From Cellulomonas sp. KRMCY2 (lineage in GTDB: Bacteria > Actinomycetota > Actinomycetes > Actinomycetales > Cellulomonadaceae): a stretch of DNA of 64,000 nt. Position numbers and translations under genes: made by a program. The stretch lies in NCBI RefSeq assembly GCF_000526515.1, contig NZ_JAGF01000001.1:1674001-1738000 (forward strand), read 5' to 3'. The notes beneath the pieces were generated by a model, which was not told the DNA's origin, did not search any database, and saw only the letters and a list, made by a program, of their open reading frames with translations. Of the stretch, positions 40,861-49,720 are shown piece by piece. Numbering within the stretch: the first letter of the stretch is position 1; every line of letters starts with the position of its first letter.

Positions 40861-41321
40861 CGCGGCCGCGCCTCGCAGCGTCCCGGCCGGGTCAGGCGCG
40901 GTCGGCCGGTGACCACGGTGTGCGGGACCAGCCGGAACGAGGTCGGGTGCTCGCTCTGCGCGAGCTCGGCCGGGACCACCGCGCCGAAGTACGGTGACGT
41001 GCCGATGTCGCGGACCGCGAGCGCATCGAGGTCGGCCGCCGCGTCGCTCCGCTCGGGCAGGACAGTGCCGCGGACCTCGATCCAGCGCTCGGCACCCTCC
41101 GGCTCGAGGACGAGCAGGGTCGCGCGCGGGCGGGCGCGCAGGTTCCGGGCCTTGTGGAACTCCTCCATGGTGCTGAGCAGCAGGTGATCGGCGTCGCGCC
41201 AGTACCAGACGACGGGGGACTGCAGCCGGCCGTCGGCCAGGTGGGTCGTCAGGACCGCCGGCAGCGGACGGTCGAGCAGGTCGAGGTGGCCGGCGGGCAG
41301 CGTCGCCGTCGTGGCGTTCAC
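40764..41321 (-). CDS. PPOX-class flavin/F420-dependent oxidoreductase
   Basis: From GTG 41321 the first 140 residues are a PPOX split barrel (LPAGHLDLLDRPLPAVLTTHLADGRLQSPVVWYWRDADHLLLSTMEEFHKARNLRARPRATLLVLEP, RWIEVRGTVLPE, HTVVTGRPRLTRP). The last 45 residues are Arg/Pro/Thr/Ser-rich and overlap the next PPOX gene in another frame, so the original stop was probably lost; a TGA lies one frame away at about 40894. The two genes look like a tandem duplication (shared HLDL-DRPL, RWIEVRG). Confidence 0.7.
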   Translation of the reverse strand: MNATTATLPAGHLDLLDRPLPAVLTTHLADGRLQSPVVWYWRDADHLLLSTMEEFHKARNLRARPRATLLVLEPEGAERWIEVRGTVLPERSDAAADLDALAVRDIGTSPYFGAVVPAELAQSEHPTSFRLVPHTVVTGRPRLTRPGRCEARPRTSPCRPTTPAARRSRSRPATSTCSTGRCSQR

Positions 41322-41467
41322 ACACCTGATTGTGCCGCCGCGCTGACCAGGCACACCAGCCGGGCCGCGGAAGGTCCGGACGCGTCCTGGGCGGGCTACC
41401 GTCGGAGTGTGGAGATCCCCGACCAGGGGCCCAGGTCCACCGCACGTCCGGGTGGGACGCTCGACCC

Positions 41468-42322
41468 ATGGCACAGCGATCGACGGTGCGGCGGATGACG
41501 CCGCTCGGCGTGGTCCTGGTCGTCGTCCTGGCGGCGGTCGCGACCGTCTGGTTCGGCCAGCGGTCCCAGATGTACCACCCGGACCGCACGACGCCGCCCG
41601 CGGCCGCGCAGGTGCTCCCCGGCGCGCAGGACGTCACGTTCGCGACGTCCGACGGCCTCACGCTGGCTGCCTGGTACTTGCCGCCGACCGGGTCGTGCGA
41701 CGCGACAGTCCTGGTGGCGCACGGGAACGGCGGCAACCGGGCCGGGCGGGTCGGGCTCGCCCGTGCGATCGGTGACCGCGGGTTCGGTGTGCTGCTGCTG
41801 GACTACCGCGGGTACGGCGGCAATGCCGGTCAGCCGACCGAGGCCGGCCTGGCGCGCGACGCACGCGCAGCCCGCGCCTTCCTGCTCGAGGAGCAGGGCG
41901 TCGCGCCGGAGGGGCTGATCTACCTCGGCGAGAGCCTCGGTACGGGCGTGGTCAGCGCGCTCGCCGTGGAGCACCCGCCCGCGGCGATGGTGCTGCGCTC
42001 GCCGATGACGTCCTTCCCCGACGTCGTGCAGGCGCTGTACAAGGTCCCGGTGGGCTGGGTGTGGCGGGACACGTATCCGGTGCGGGACGACGTCGCGCAG
42101 GTCACGGTGCCGGTCGCTGTCGTCTACGGCAGCGGCGACACGATCGTGCCGCCCGGGCAGAGCCGCGAGGTGGCGCAGGCCGCACGGGACGGCGGGGCCG
42201 AGGTCGTGGAGGTGGAGGTGCCCGGGGCGAACCACAACGATGCCGTGCTGGCCGAGGGCGCCGACCTGACCGATGCGCTCGTCGCCGTGGCCGAGCTGGC
42301 CGGCGTGACGGGCTGCGGCTGA
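41468..42322 (+). CDS. Membrane-anchored alpha/beta-hydrolase
   Basis: 284 residues. One N-terminal transmembrane helix (13-29) anchors an alpha/beta-hydrolase with oxyanion motif VAHGNGGNRAGR, DYRGYGGNAGQP, nucleophile elbow LGESLGTG (Ser), acid in VVYGSGDTIVPPGQ and His in GANHND. This group includes BEM46/YqkD-like hydrolases; substrate unknown. ATG 41468 gives the membrane helix. It is divergent from the PPOX genes and convergent with the gluconokinase gene. Confidence 0.85.
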   Translation: MAQRSTVRRMTPLGVVLVVVLAAVATVWFGQRSQMYHPDRTTPPAAAQVLPGAQDVTFATSDGLTLAAWYLPPTGSCDATVLVAHGNGGNRAGRVGLARAIGDRGFGVLLLDYRGYGGNAGQPTEAGLARDARAARAFLLEEQGVAPEGLIYLGESLGTGVVSALAVEHPPAAMVLRSPMTSFPDVVQALYKVPVGWVWRDTYPVRDDVAQVTVPVAVVYGSGDTIVPPGQSREVAQAARDGGAEVVEVEVPGANHNDAVLAEGADLTDALVAVAELAGVTGCG

Positions 42323-42351
42323 GGCGTCTCGTCCAGGCCTCTGCACCCTGT

Positions 42352-42960
42352 CTAGGCGAGATGGTCCTTGGGTGCCGTGACCTCTCGAACCGCCCTGGCA
42401 ATGAGCTCGTGGGCTGGCGCGTCGACATCGAGAACGACTCCCGGCTCATCCGGCTCCAGCGGCTCGAGAGTGTCGATCTGGGAGCCGAGCAGGCTGGCCG
42501 GCATGTAGTGCCCGGCGCGAATGGAGATCCGCCGCCGGATCAGCTGTGCCGTCCCCCGGAGGTGGACGAAGTCGATCGAGGGCGGTCCGCCGGCCAGGAC
42601 GTCGCGATATGCGCGTCTCAGTGCTGAGCAGGCGATGACCGTCGACTGGCCCTCGGCTGCCCGCTCAGCCATCCAGAGGGCGAGGTCGTTCAGCCAGGGC
42701 CAGCGGTCGTCGTCGCTGAGTGGGCTGCCGGACCGCATCTTGTCGACGTTGGCTTGCGAGTGGAAGTCGTCGGCCTCGGCGAAGAGCAGTCCCGTGGTCA
42801 GCGCGATCCCGCGCGCGACGGTCGTCTTCCCGGAGCCTGATACCCCCATGACGACGACGTGACGGGTGCCAAGCCCCAGTGGTCTGTCTCCGTCGTGGAT
42901 GCGCTCACCCGTCATGGACTGTTGCGCTCCTACTTGGTCGAGCGAGTGGACAGGACTCAT
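42352..42960 (-). CDS. gntK: Gluconokinase
   Basis: 202 residues. ATP-dependent phosphorylation of D-gluconate to 6-phosphogluconate. Motifs: P-loop VMGVSGSGKTTVARGIA, LFAEADDFHSQANVDKMRSGSPLSDDDRWPWL (the GntK signature), IACSALRRAYRDVL, FVHLRGTAQLI, RRISIRAGHYMPASLLGSQIDTLEPL. ATG 42960 overlaps the sugar-kinase stop (ATGA), so it is the last gene of the sugar-acid operon. The N-terminal 30 residues are longer than usual, so ATG 42915 is possible. Confidence 0.93.
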   Translation of the reverse strand: MSPVHSLDQVGAQQSMTGERIHDGDRPLGLGTRHVVVMGVSGSGKTTVARGIALTTGLLFAEADDFHSQANVDKMRSGSPLSDDDRWPWLNDLALWMAERAAEGQSTVIACSALRRAYRDVLAGGPPSIDFVHLRGTAQLIRRRISIRAGHYMPASLLGSQIDTLEPLEPDEPGVVLDVDAPAHELIARAVREVTAPKDHLA

Positions 42961-43904
42961 CGCACGGTGGTCCCGACCGTCTGGTCGTCGAGGAGGGCCA
43001 GCTCGGCCCTCGTGGGAGCGCCTTCCCAGTCACCCCTGGTGGACACGGCGAACGCGCCGCTGGTCACTGCCCGCCGCAGACACGCCTCGGGGGCGAGCCC
43101 ATCGAGGAAGCCTGACAGGAGTCCGGCGCTGAACGCGTCGCCGGCTCCGATCGGGTCCACAGCGGTGACGGTGAGAGCCGCGAGATCGACGCGGCCCTCG
43201 CCGGTGTGGATCGTCGCGCCGCGGGAGCCTCTCTTGACGGCCACGTACCGCACGCCCCGAGCCATGAGCGCAGCCACGGCCTCCGGTTCCGGGCCGGCCG
43301 CAACCAGGTCGAGCTCGTCGTCCGAGGCGATGACGATCCCGGCATGAGCGACCAGGGGACGGAGCGCCTCGCGCGCCTCGTCGCGTGACCACAGCCGACT
43401 GCGGTAGTTCACGTCGAGAGTGACCAGGACGCCCGCGGCCGAGGCCGATGCTGCCATCGACCTGGTGCACTCTCGGGCCGACGCCGACAGGGCCGGCGTG
43501 ATACCGGTCAGGTGCAGCATGCGCGGTGCACGGTCGAGGGCGGACAGCATCTGCTCGGCGCTCAGGGCTGATCCGGCCGACCCGCTGCGGCGGTACTCGA
43601 CCCGGGTCAGGTCGGCGGTGCGCTGTTCGACGAACATCAGCCCGGTCGATCGGGTCGGGTCGATGACGGCGTGAGAGGTGTCGACACCCTCTGCGCGCAG
43701 CTGGCGCAGGATCATCTCCCCGAACGGGTCCGCGCCCACCCTTCCGGCCCAGGAGACGGCGTGGCCGAGTCTGGCCAGACCGATCGCGACGTTGGACTCT
43801 GCCCCGGCGAGTCGGGTCGTCAACGTTCCCCCGAGGCTGAGCGGACCAGCGCCGCGGAAGGACACCATCGTCTCGCCGAATGTCAGGACCTCGGTCGCGT
43901 TCAT
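42957..43904 (-). CDS. PfkB-family 2-keto-3-deoxy-sugar-acid kinase
   Basis: 315 residues of the ribokinase/PfkB fold. FGETMVSFRG opens, AGAESNVAIGLARLG is the sugar-binding segment, and the C-terminal anion hole and base are DPIGAGDAFSAGLLSGFLDG. KdgK-type enzymes phosphorylate 2-keto-3-deoxygluconate or galactonate to the 6-phosphate, the substrate for the aldolase encoded next door (43901-44542). It overlaps both neighbours by 4 nt. The exact sugar is inferred from context (DgoD upstream). Confidence 0.88.
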   Translation of the reverse strand: MNATEVLTFGETMVSFRGAGPLSLGGTLTTRLAGAESNVAIGLARLGHAVSWAGRVGADPFGEMILRQLRAEGVDTSHAVIDPTRSTGLMFVEQRTADLTRVEYRRSGSAGSALSAEQMLSALDRAPRMLHLTGITPALSASARECTRSMAASASAAGVLVTLDVNYRSRLWSRDEAREALRPLVAHAGIVIASDDELDLVAAGPEPEAVAALMARGVRYVAVKRGSRGATIHTGEGRVDLAALTVTAVDPIGAGDAFSAGLLSGFLDGLAPEACLRRAVTSGAFAVSTRGDWEGAPTRAELALLDDQTVGTTVR

Positions 43905-44542
43905 GCCGAGAAGCCCTGCGCTGCCGCGAGGTAGGAGCGGGCGCGCTCGCGCAGCGCCGCGAGGTCCCCGCCCGCGGCGGCGTCACCGACGAGCGGACCA
44001 CCCACGCCGACGCCGACAGCTCCGGCCCTCAGGTACTCCACGACGTCGGTCAGCCCGACGCCGCCCACAGCGAGGAAGGGGATGTCCGGCAGCGGGTCGC
44101 GCAGGCTCCTGAGGTAGCCGGGGCCCCCGACCGAAGCCGGGAAGAGCTTCACCGCCGAGGCGCCGTGCTGCATGGCGAGCCAGACCTCGGTGGGGCTCAG
44201 CGCGCCGGCGACCACGGGCAGGCCCTGTCGCACACCGGCCTCGATCGAGGGAGTCACCGCGGGGGTCACGATGAACTGCCCACCGGCCGCCGCCACGTCG
44301 GCCGCATCCCGGGCGGTGAGGACGGTGCCTGCGCCGATGCTGCAGCCGGCCGGTGCGCTCTCGCGAATCACCTGGATCACGTGCAGCGCGTCCTTCGTCG
44401 TCAGGGACACCTCGACGTACCGGAAGCCCTCTGCGAACAAGGTGCGTGCGGTCTCGACGGATGCTGCCGCGTCAGACCCCCGGATGATGGCCATGACTCG
44501 CGCAGCGGAGAACCCCGCGATGAAGCTCCTGGGCACCGTCAC
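43901..44542 (-). CDS. KDPG/KDPGal-type aldolase
   Basis: 213 residues of the class I KDPG aldolase family. FRYVEVSLTT contains the catalytic Glu, GAGTVLTARDAADVAAAGGQFIVTPA follows, and the Schiff-base Lys lies in SAVKLFPAS. It splits 2-keto-3-deoxy-6-phospho-sugar acids into pyruvate and glyceraldehyde 3-phosphate. GTG 44542 overlaps the dehydratase stop (GTGA) and GGAG precedes it; GTG 44536 is an alternative. Together with the neighbouring dehydratase and kinase it completes a De Ley-Doudoroff-like pathway. Confidence 0.9.
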   Translation of the reverse strand: MTVPRSFIAGFSAARVMAIIRGSDAAASVETARTLFAEGFRYVEVSLTTKDALHVIQVIRESAPAGCSIGAGTVLTARDAADVAAAGGQFIVTPAVTPSIEAGVRQGLPVVAGALSPTEVWLAMQHGASAVKLFPASVGGPGYLRSLRDPLPDIPFLAVGGVGLTDVVEYLRAGAVGVGVGGPLVGDAAAGGDLAALRERARSYLAAAQGFSA

Positions 44543-45687
44543 CACTCCGCGAACGAGCCGTCGGTGTGGCGCCAGACCGGCCCTCGCCATGCGTGGCCAC
44601 GTCTGTCGGCGTCGCGGACGGCTCGCTCATCGACCTCGATGCCCAGGCCGGGCGCGGTCAGACGTTCGATGTGGCCGTCGGCGAACGCCAGCGGTCGTGG
44701 GTCGACCACGTAGTCGAGGACCTCCGCGCCCTGGTTGTAGTGGATCCCGATGCTCTGCTCCTGGATGAGGAAGTTCGGCGTCGCGAAGGCCACCTGGAGG
44801 CATGCCGCCAGCGCGATGGGTCCCAGGGGGCAGTGCGGGGCGAGCTGGACGTCGTAGACCTCCGCCAGCGAGGCGATCTTGCGTGTCTCGGTGATGCCGC
44901 CGGCGTGCGAGAGGTCAGGTTGAGCGACGGCGATGCCGGCCTGCAGGACCGGGAGGAACTCCTGGCGGCTGTAGAGACGCTCACCCGTCGCGACCGGTGT
45001 CGTCGTGGAGCGGGTGAAGTCGGCCATGAGGTGGGAGTTCTCGGGGAGCACCGGCTCCTCGAGGAAGAGCGGACGGAACGGCTCGAGCAGCGGTGCGACC
45101 CGCCTCGCGTTGGCAAGCGTGAACCGGCCGTGGAAGTCGACCGCCACATCGCCACGGTCACCGAGGACGCCTCTCGCCGCAGCGACCCGCTGCACGACCG
45201 AGTCGATCTCGGCCACGGTGGCGATGGGGCTCATCCGGCCACTGGCGTTCATCTTCACCGCAGTGAGGCCCGCCTCCACCTGTTCCCGGATGTGGTCGGC
45301 CACCTCGGTGGGCTCGTCTCCGCCCACCCACCCGTAGACCCGGACCCGATCGCGGACCGGGCCCCCCAGCAACTGGTGCACCGGCACGCCGTACCGCTTG
45401 CCGGCGATGTCCCACAGCGCCTGGTCGAGGCCCGAGACCGCACTGGCCAGGATGGGGCCGCCGCGATAGAAGGAGCCCTTGGTCATGACCTGCCAGTGGT
45501 CCTCGATCCGCAGGGCATCCTTGCCGATGAGCACCTCGCTCAACTGGTGGACCGCGGTCCGAACCGTCTCCGAGCGGCCCTCGCAGGTGGCCTCACCCCA
45601 GCCGACGATGCCGCTGACGGTCTCCACGCGCACGAACAGCCAGCGTGGCGCGACGAGAAAGGTCTCGACCTGTGCAACATCGGTCAT
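44539..45687 (-). CDS. dgoD: D-galactonate dehydratase-like enolase-superfamily enzyme
   Basis: 382 residues. Dehydrates a sugar acid, probably D-galactonate, to its 2-keto-3-deoxy form with Mg. Motifs of the mandelate-racemase subgroup: capping loop start VETFLVAPRWLFVRVET, KMNASG, metal ligands in VDFHGRF, FLEEPV and TGERL, and HCPLGP near residue 300 with catalytic His. The length and RSETV, WDIAGKRYGVPVHQLLGG match DgoD. Spacing of 3 bp to the permease gene shows it is transcribed with the transporter. Confidence 0.88.
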   Translation of the reverse strand: MTDVAQVETFLVAPRWLFVRVETVSGIVGWGEATCEGRSETVRTAVHQLSEVLIGKDALRIEDHWQVMTKGSFYRGGPILASAVSGLDQALWDIAGKRYGVPVHQLLGGPVRDRVRVYGWVGGDEPTEVADHIREQVEAGLTAVKMNASGRMSPIATVAEIDSVVQRVAAARGVLGDRGDVAVDFHGRFTLANARRVAPLLEPFRPLFLEEPVLPENSHLMADFTRSTTTPVATGERLYSRQEFLPVLQAGIAVAQPDLSHAGGITETRKIASLAEVYDVQLAPHCPLGPIALAACLQVAFATPNFLIQEQSIGIHYNQGAEVLDYVVDPRPLAFADGHIERLTAPGLGIEVDERAVRDADRRGHAWRGPVWRHTDGSFAEW

Positions 45688-45690
45688 GGC

Positions 45691-46506
45691 TCAGCCCTTC
45701 GTCGCGCCGGCGGTGAGCCCGGAGACCACGTACTTCTGTGCGAACAGTGCGAGCACCATGATGGGGACGGTCACGACGGTCGAGGCGGCCATCAACCCGC
45801 CCCAGTCGATGCTCGCGTAGCCGACGAAGTCGAAGATCGCCACGGGCAGGGTCTTGGTGTTGGCCCCGGACAGCACCAGGGCGAACATGAAGTTGTTCCA
45901 CGAGAAGATGAAGGCGAGGATCCCGGCGGTCGCGATCCCCGGCATGGAGAGTGGCAGGCTGATCCTTCGGAATGCACCGATGTGCGTCAGCCCGTCGACG
46001 AGTCCCGACTCCTCCAGCTCGACCGGCAGGGTGTCGAAGTAGCCCATCATGATGTAGACGATCAGCGGCAGCGCCACGAACATGTGGGAGAGGACCAGCA
46101 CGCCGAAGCCGCCGACCATCCGCAGGTTGGAGAAGACGTAGTACCAGGGAACCAGCAACGAGACCGCAGGGATCACGCGGGCCATCAGGACGACGAGTGC
46201 AGAACGCCTCATCGCGAAGCGGCTCATCGAGTACGCGGCGGGTACCCCGATGATGATCGACAGCGACGTGGAGACGAACGCGAGCCAGAGGCTGTTCCCG
46301 ATGAACTGCACGTAGTTCGCCCGCTCGAGGACGGTGTCGTAGTTGTCCAGGGTCGGCTCGAAGAAGACCGCCTTGGCGACGTCGTAGATGTCGACGTTGG
46401 TCTTCAGGGACGCCGTCGCCATCCACACCAGCGGCGCCAGGAGCGTCATGACGACAACGATCAGGGCGGCGACCCGGAAGACCTTGTACGGCGTGCTGAC
46501 CCGCAT
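45691..46506 (-). CDS. CUT1 sugar ABC transporter permease 2 (MalG-like)
   Basis: 271 residues with six transmembrane helices and the EAA loop of MalG-type permeases, ESGLVDGLTHIGAFRRISLPLSMPGIATAGILAFIFSWNNFMFALVL. ATG 46506 overlaps the stop of permease 1 by one base. No ATPase gene is in the operon, so a shared MsiK-type ATPase elsewhere is probably used, as in other actinobacterial CUT1 systems. It imports the sugar acid or its precursor used by the enzymes downstream. Confidence 0.9.
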   Translation of the reverse strand: MRVSTPYKVFRVAALIVVVMTLLAPLVWMATASLKTNVDIYDVAKAVFFEPTLDNYDTVLERANYVQFIGNSLWLAFVSTSLSIIIGVPAAYSMSRFAMRRSALVVLMARVIPAVSLLVPWYYVFSNLRMVGGFGVLVLSHMFVALPLIVYIMMGYFDTLPVELEESGLVDGLTHIGAFRRISLPLSMPGIATAGILAFIFSWNNFMFALVLSGANTKTLPVAIFDFVGYASIDWGGLMAASTVVTVPIMVLALFAQKYVVSGLTAGATKG

Positions 46507-47426
46507 CAGTCTCTCGCCTTCTTCCGCGAGGTGAGGGCCCACATGGAGCCGATGATGATGAGGAAGAAGATGATCAGGACGGTCGAGGACAGGCCGTACT
46601 CGTTGTAGTCGAAGCTCAGGCCGTAGGCGTAGACGTTCAAGGTCTCGACCTCGTGGAAGGAGCCGCCCCCCTTGCCCTTGGTGGCATAGAGGATGTCGAA
46701 GGTCTTCAGGGCGTCGATGCCCCGCAGGAGGATGGCGACGATCACCGTCGGCATCATCAGCGGGAGGGTGACGTAGCGGAATCGCTGGAACGCGCTCGCG
46801 CCGTCCATGAGGGCGGCCTCGTTCGGCTCCTCGGACAACGACGTGAGGCCGGCGAGGAGGATGAGCACCACCATCGGTGTCCATTGCCAGATGTCGATGA
46901 GCATCGTCGTCGGCAGCGCCGTGCTCTGCCCGGCCAGCCACGGTTGGGGGGCGATGCCGACCCACCCGAGCATCGTGTTGGCCAGACCGATGTTGGGGTC
47001 GAAGATCAGTCGCCACATCATGCCCACGGCGACCGGCGTCGCCACCAGCGGGAGCAGGATCGCGACGCGCACCCACTTCTCGCCCTTGAACGGCCGCCAC
47101 AGCAGGAGCGCGATGCACATGCCGAGGACGACCTCCACCACGAGGACCACGGCGGTGAACGCGATGGTCCTGGCGGCGGCCGGCCAGAAGCGTGCCGTGT
47201 CGGACAGGACCTCGGCGTAGTTGGCGAAGCCGATGAACTCGGACTCCGCACGAACCGAGCCCTGCGCGTCGGTGAGGCTCAAGAACACCGTCCAGGCCAC
47301 CGGAAAGATGATCAGTACAGCGACAAAGATCATCGCCGGTGCTGCGAAGAGCCACTTGCGGTGCTGGTTCGCCCAGCCGGCGAGCGCTGGGCCGGTGCGG
47401 GATCTGGTGAAGGTGCTGGCGTCCAC
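46506..47426 (-). CDS. CUT1 sugar ABC transporter permease 1 (MalF-like)
   Basis: 306 residues with about six helices. The N-terminus reads LFAAPAMIFVAVLIIFPVAWTVFLSLTD and the EAA loop is ALMDGASAFQRFRYVTLPLMMPTVIVAILLRGIDALKTFDILY. GTG 47426 is preceded by GGAG at a 7-nt spacing. It lies about 80 bp after the binding-protein gene; that gap contains a strong hairpin (47461-47496). Confidence 0.9.
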   Translation of the reverse strand: MDASTFTRSRTGPALAGWANQHRKWLFAAPAMIFVAVLIIFPVAWTVFLSLTDAQGSVRAESEFIGFANYAEVLSDTARFWPAAARTIAFTAVVLVVEVVLGMCIALLLWRPFKGEKWVRVAILLPLVATPVAVGMMWRLIFDPNIGLANTMLGWVGIAPQPWLAGQSTALPTTMLIDIWQWTPMVVLILLAGLTSLSEEPNEAALMDGASAFQRFRYVTLPLMMPTVIVAILLRGIDALKTFDILYATKGKGGGSFHEVETLNVYAYGLSFDYNEYGLSSTVLIIFFLIIIGSMWALTSRKKARD

Positions 47427-47460
47427 TGTTCTGCTCCAGGTGCGCGCTGCGAGTGGTGTC

Positions 47461-47496
47461 GGGTGGTCAGGCGGCGCCTTGGTCGCCTGACCACCC
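47461..47496 (-). promoter_or_regulatory. Intercistronic hairpin between binding protein and permease
   Basis: GGGTGGTCAGGCG pairs with CGCCTGACCACCC at 47484-47496 (13-bp perfect stem, 10-nt loop). It lies 10 bp after the receptor-gene stop. No U-tract follows. It mirrors the hairpin at 1701-1739 and probably raises receptor mRNA level over that of the membrane genes. Confidence 0.6.
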
Positions 47497-47505
47497 GGCG
47501 GCGGC

Positions 47506-48789
47506 CTAGTTCGCGTCGTCCAGGAAGGCCTGGAACGCCGTGTTCGCCGTATCGGCCGAGGCGCCCGCATCCTTGCCTGTGATGGCATCGACGAGCGGCT
47601 GGCCGACGATCTCCCGCGCTTCGGCGACCTTCACCACGAGCGGACGATCGTGGCCGACGCCCTGTTCGGTGCTGACTGCGATCGCCGCGACGAGGTCCTC
47701 CGGGTAGTCGGCCGTGGCCTCCGGGTTCTCCCACACCGAGGTGCGCCCGCCGGGAACGCCGGCCTGCTGGTTCTCGAGAGTCTGCACCTTGCTGGTGGCC
47801 CACTCGATGAACTTCCAGGCGTTGGCCTGATTCTCGGAGGACTCGTTCACTCCGAGGGCCCACGACGGGATGTTGTACGGCTTCGAGCCGGCTGGACCAG
47901 CGGGGAAGGGCGCGAAGCCCACCGTCTCCGACACCTTGGAGTTGACCGGGTCGGTCGCGTTCTTGTAGAGGGAGCTCGCCTCCGTGTAGAAGGCGGCCTG
48001 GCCCTGCGTGAAGATCGCCATGGCCTCAGGCCAGCCCATGTCGGTGCTCACGTTCTCCGGCCCGTTCTCCCTGATCAGGTCGCCGTAGTAGGCGTACGCC
48101 TCCTTGGCCTCGGGGGTGTTGATCGATGCGTTCCCGTCCTCGTCGACGAAGTCACCGCCGAAGCTGTAGAGGAAGCTGGAGAACTGGGTCACGGCCGCGG
48201 ACTTGGCGGTGCGGGCGACGAAGCCCGCGATGCCGGGGTTCGCGGCCTGGATCGTGGCGGCCGCCTCCTTGAGCTCCTCGAGCGTCTGCGGCGGGTTGGC
48301 GTAGCCGGCCTGCTCGAGGAGGTCGGTGCGGTAGTAGAGGATCTCCTGCTCGGTGATGATCGGTACGCCGACCACCTTGTCCTCGTAGGTCGTCGCGGCC
48401 ACCGGGCCGGCCTGGAAGTCGCTCCACTCCCAGTCAGCACTGCTGCTGACCTCGTCGGTGAGGTCTGCGAGGTAGTTGTTCTCGGCGAAGAGCTTCCCCT
48501 CCTGGAGCGGCCGGTACATCATCACGTCGATGTCGCTGGTACCGGCGTTGAGCTTGACGTTGTACTGGTCGGAGAGCTGGTCCTCGCCGAGCTGGGTCAG
48601 CTCGACGGTCAGGCCGGTCTCTGCCTCGAACTCGGGCAGGGCGTCCTTGATGTTGTCGGTCCACACGTGGTTGGCCAAGGTCACCTGCACCGTGGTGGAC
48701 CCCGTGCTTGCCTCCCCACCGCCGCAGGCGGACAGACCCATGGCCGCCACCATGGCCAGTGAGGTCCCGATCGCTGACTGTCGCAACAC
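47506..48789 (-). CDS. CUT1 sugar-binding lipoprotein
   Basis: 427 residues. The signal peptide ends in lipobox LSAC near residue 21. An extracellular solute-binding family 1 domain follows (TLANHVWTDNIKDALPEFEAETGLTVEL, MMYRPLQEGKLFAENNYLADLT, GVPIITEQEILYYRTDLLEQAGYANPPQTLEELKEAA). GTG 48789 has GGAG six bases upstream; TTG 48801 is less likely. It is the first gene of the operon of seven genes ending at 42352. Substrate inferred to be a galactonate-like acid or an oligosaccharide containing it. Confidence 0.9.
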   Translation of the reverse strand: MLRQSAIGTSLAMVAAMGLSACGGGEASTGSTTVQVTLANHVWTDNIKDALPEFEAETGLTVELTQLGEDQLSDQYNVKLNAGTSDIDVMMYRPLQEGKLFAENNYLADLTDEVSSSADWEWSDFQAGPVAATTYEDKVVGVPIITEQEILYYRTDLLEQAGYANPPQTLEELKEAAATIQAANPGIAGFVARTAKSAAVTQFSSFLYSFGGDFVDEDGNASINTPEAKEAYAYYGDLIRENGPENVSTDMGWPEAMAIFTQGQAAFYTEASSLYKNATDPVNSKVSETVGFAPFPAGPAGSKPYNIPSWALGVNESSENQANAWKFIEWATSKVQTLENQQAGVPGGRTSVWENPEATADYPEDLVAAIAVSTEQGVGHDRPLVVKVAEAREIVGQPLVDAITGKDAGASADTANTAFQAFLDDAN

Positions 48790-48970
48790 GTCGGTCTCCA
48801 ATCCTGTCGCGGGCGTCCCGCCATTGGGCCGCCTCCGCCGACGGAGCGCTTACATCCGCCGAATGCCCACACGCTAGCCATATGATCGGACTTATACAAG
48901 ACCCATGGCGTATGAGTATGCTTTAGCGTGCCCTGACACACCGACGAGGACGCTCGGCGTGAGACCCACG
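48790..48970. promoter_or_regulatory. Divergent promoter region of the sugar-acid operon and its regulator
   Basis: AT-rich compared with the surroundings. Leftward, TTGTAT at 48899-48894 and TAGCGT at 48876-48871 (17-bp spacing) may be the operon promoter. The quasi-palindrome CTTATACAAG at 48891-48900 could be an operator for the FadR-type regulator encoded at 48971. These are eye-picked matches. Confidence 0.4.
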
Positions 48971-49720
48971 ATGGGAGAACCGGTGGCCGCCGAGAGTGCC
49001 ACACCGCTGACGGGGCTGCATGCCCAGCTTCTCGACCAGATCGGCCTCGCCGTCTGCGGCGGAGACCTCGCTTCGGGGGTGATCCTCTCGATCGACGACC
49101 TCATCGAGCGCTACGGCGTGTCGCGGTCTGTGGTCCGGGAAGCGCTGCGGGTACTTGCATCGATGGGCCTCGTGGAGTCGCGGCGCAAGGTCGGCACGCT
49201 CATCCTCGCCGCCTCCGAGTGGAACGTGTACGACCCGCAGGTGATCCGCTGGCGTCTGGCGTCCGTGGGCAGGCTCGGGCAGCTGCGTTCGATCACCGAG
49301 CTGCGCGGCGCCGTGGAGCCCGCGGCCGCCTTCCTCGCTGCAGAGCGGGCGACCCCGGAACGCGCGAGTGACATCGTCGGAACAGCGGCGAAGCTCTGGG
49401 CGGCGGCGCAGGGCGACGACGAGGAGGAGTTCCTCAGGCTTGACATCGAGTTCCACCGCCTCGTGCTCGCCAGCTCGGACAACGAGATGTTCCTCAAGCT
49501 GCACGAGCTCATCGCGGAGGTCCTCACCGGCCGTCACCAGCACGGTCTGATGCCGCACCATCCGCACGAAGACGCCATGCGGCTGCACGCCGACGTCGCG
49601 CAAGCCATCCAACGGCGGGACGGCGAGCGTGCCCGGGCGGCGATGCACCAGATCATGGAGCAGGCCCTGGACGAGATGAAGAGCCTGTGGGCTCGGGCGG
49701 GTGATGAGGGCGCGCTGTGA
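48971..49720 (+). CDS. FadR/GntR-family regulator of sugar-acid genes (DgoR-like)
   Basis: 249 residues. The N-terminal GntR winged helix (LLDQIGLAVCGGDLASGVILSIDDLIERYGVSRSVVREALRVLASMGLVESRRKVGTLI) is followed by a FCD effector domain (ELRGAVEPAAAFLAAERAT, LRLDIEFHRLVLASSDNEMFLKL, HEDAMRLHADVAQAIQRRDGERARAAMHQIM) with the metal-binding Asp/His pattern of the family. ATG 48971 was chosen; GTG 48983 is possible. It diverges from the galactonate-type operon, as DgoR does in related bacteria; galactonate as inducer is inferred. Confidence 0.88.
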   Translation: MGEPVAAESATPLTGLHAQLLDQIGLAVCGGDLASGVILSIDDLIERYGVSRSVVREALRVLASMGLVESRRKVGTLILAASEWNVYDPQVIRWRLASVGRLGQLRSITELRGAVEPAAAFLAAERATPERASDIVGTAAKLWAAAQGDDEEEFLRLDIEFHRLVLASSDNEMFLKLHELIAEVLTGRHQHGLMPHHPHEDAMRLHADVAQAIQRRDGERARAAMHQIMEQALDEMKSLWARAGDEGAL

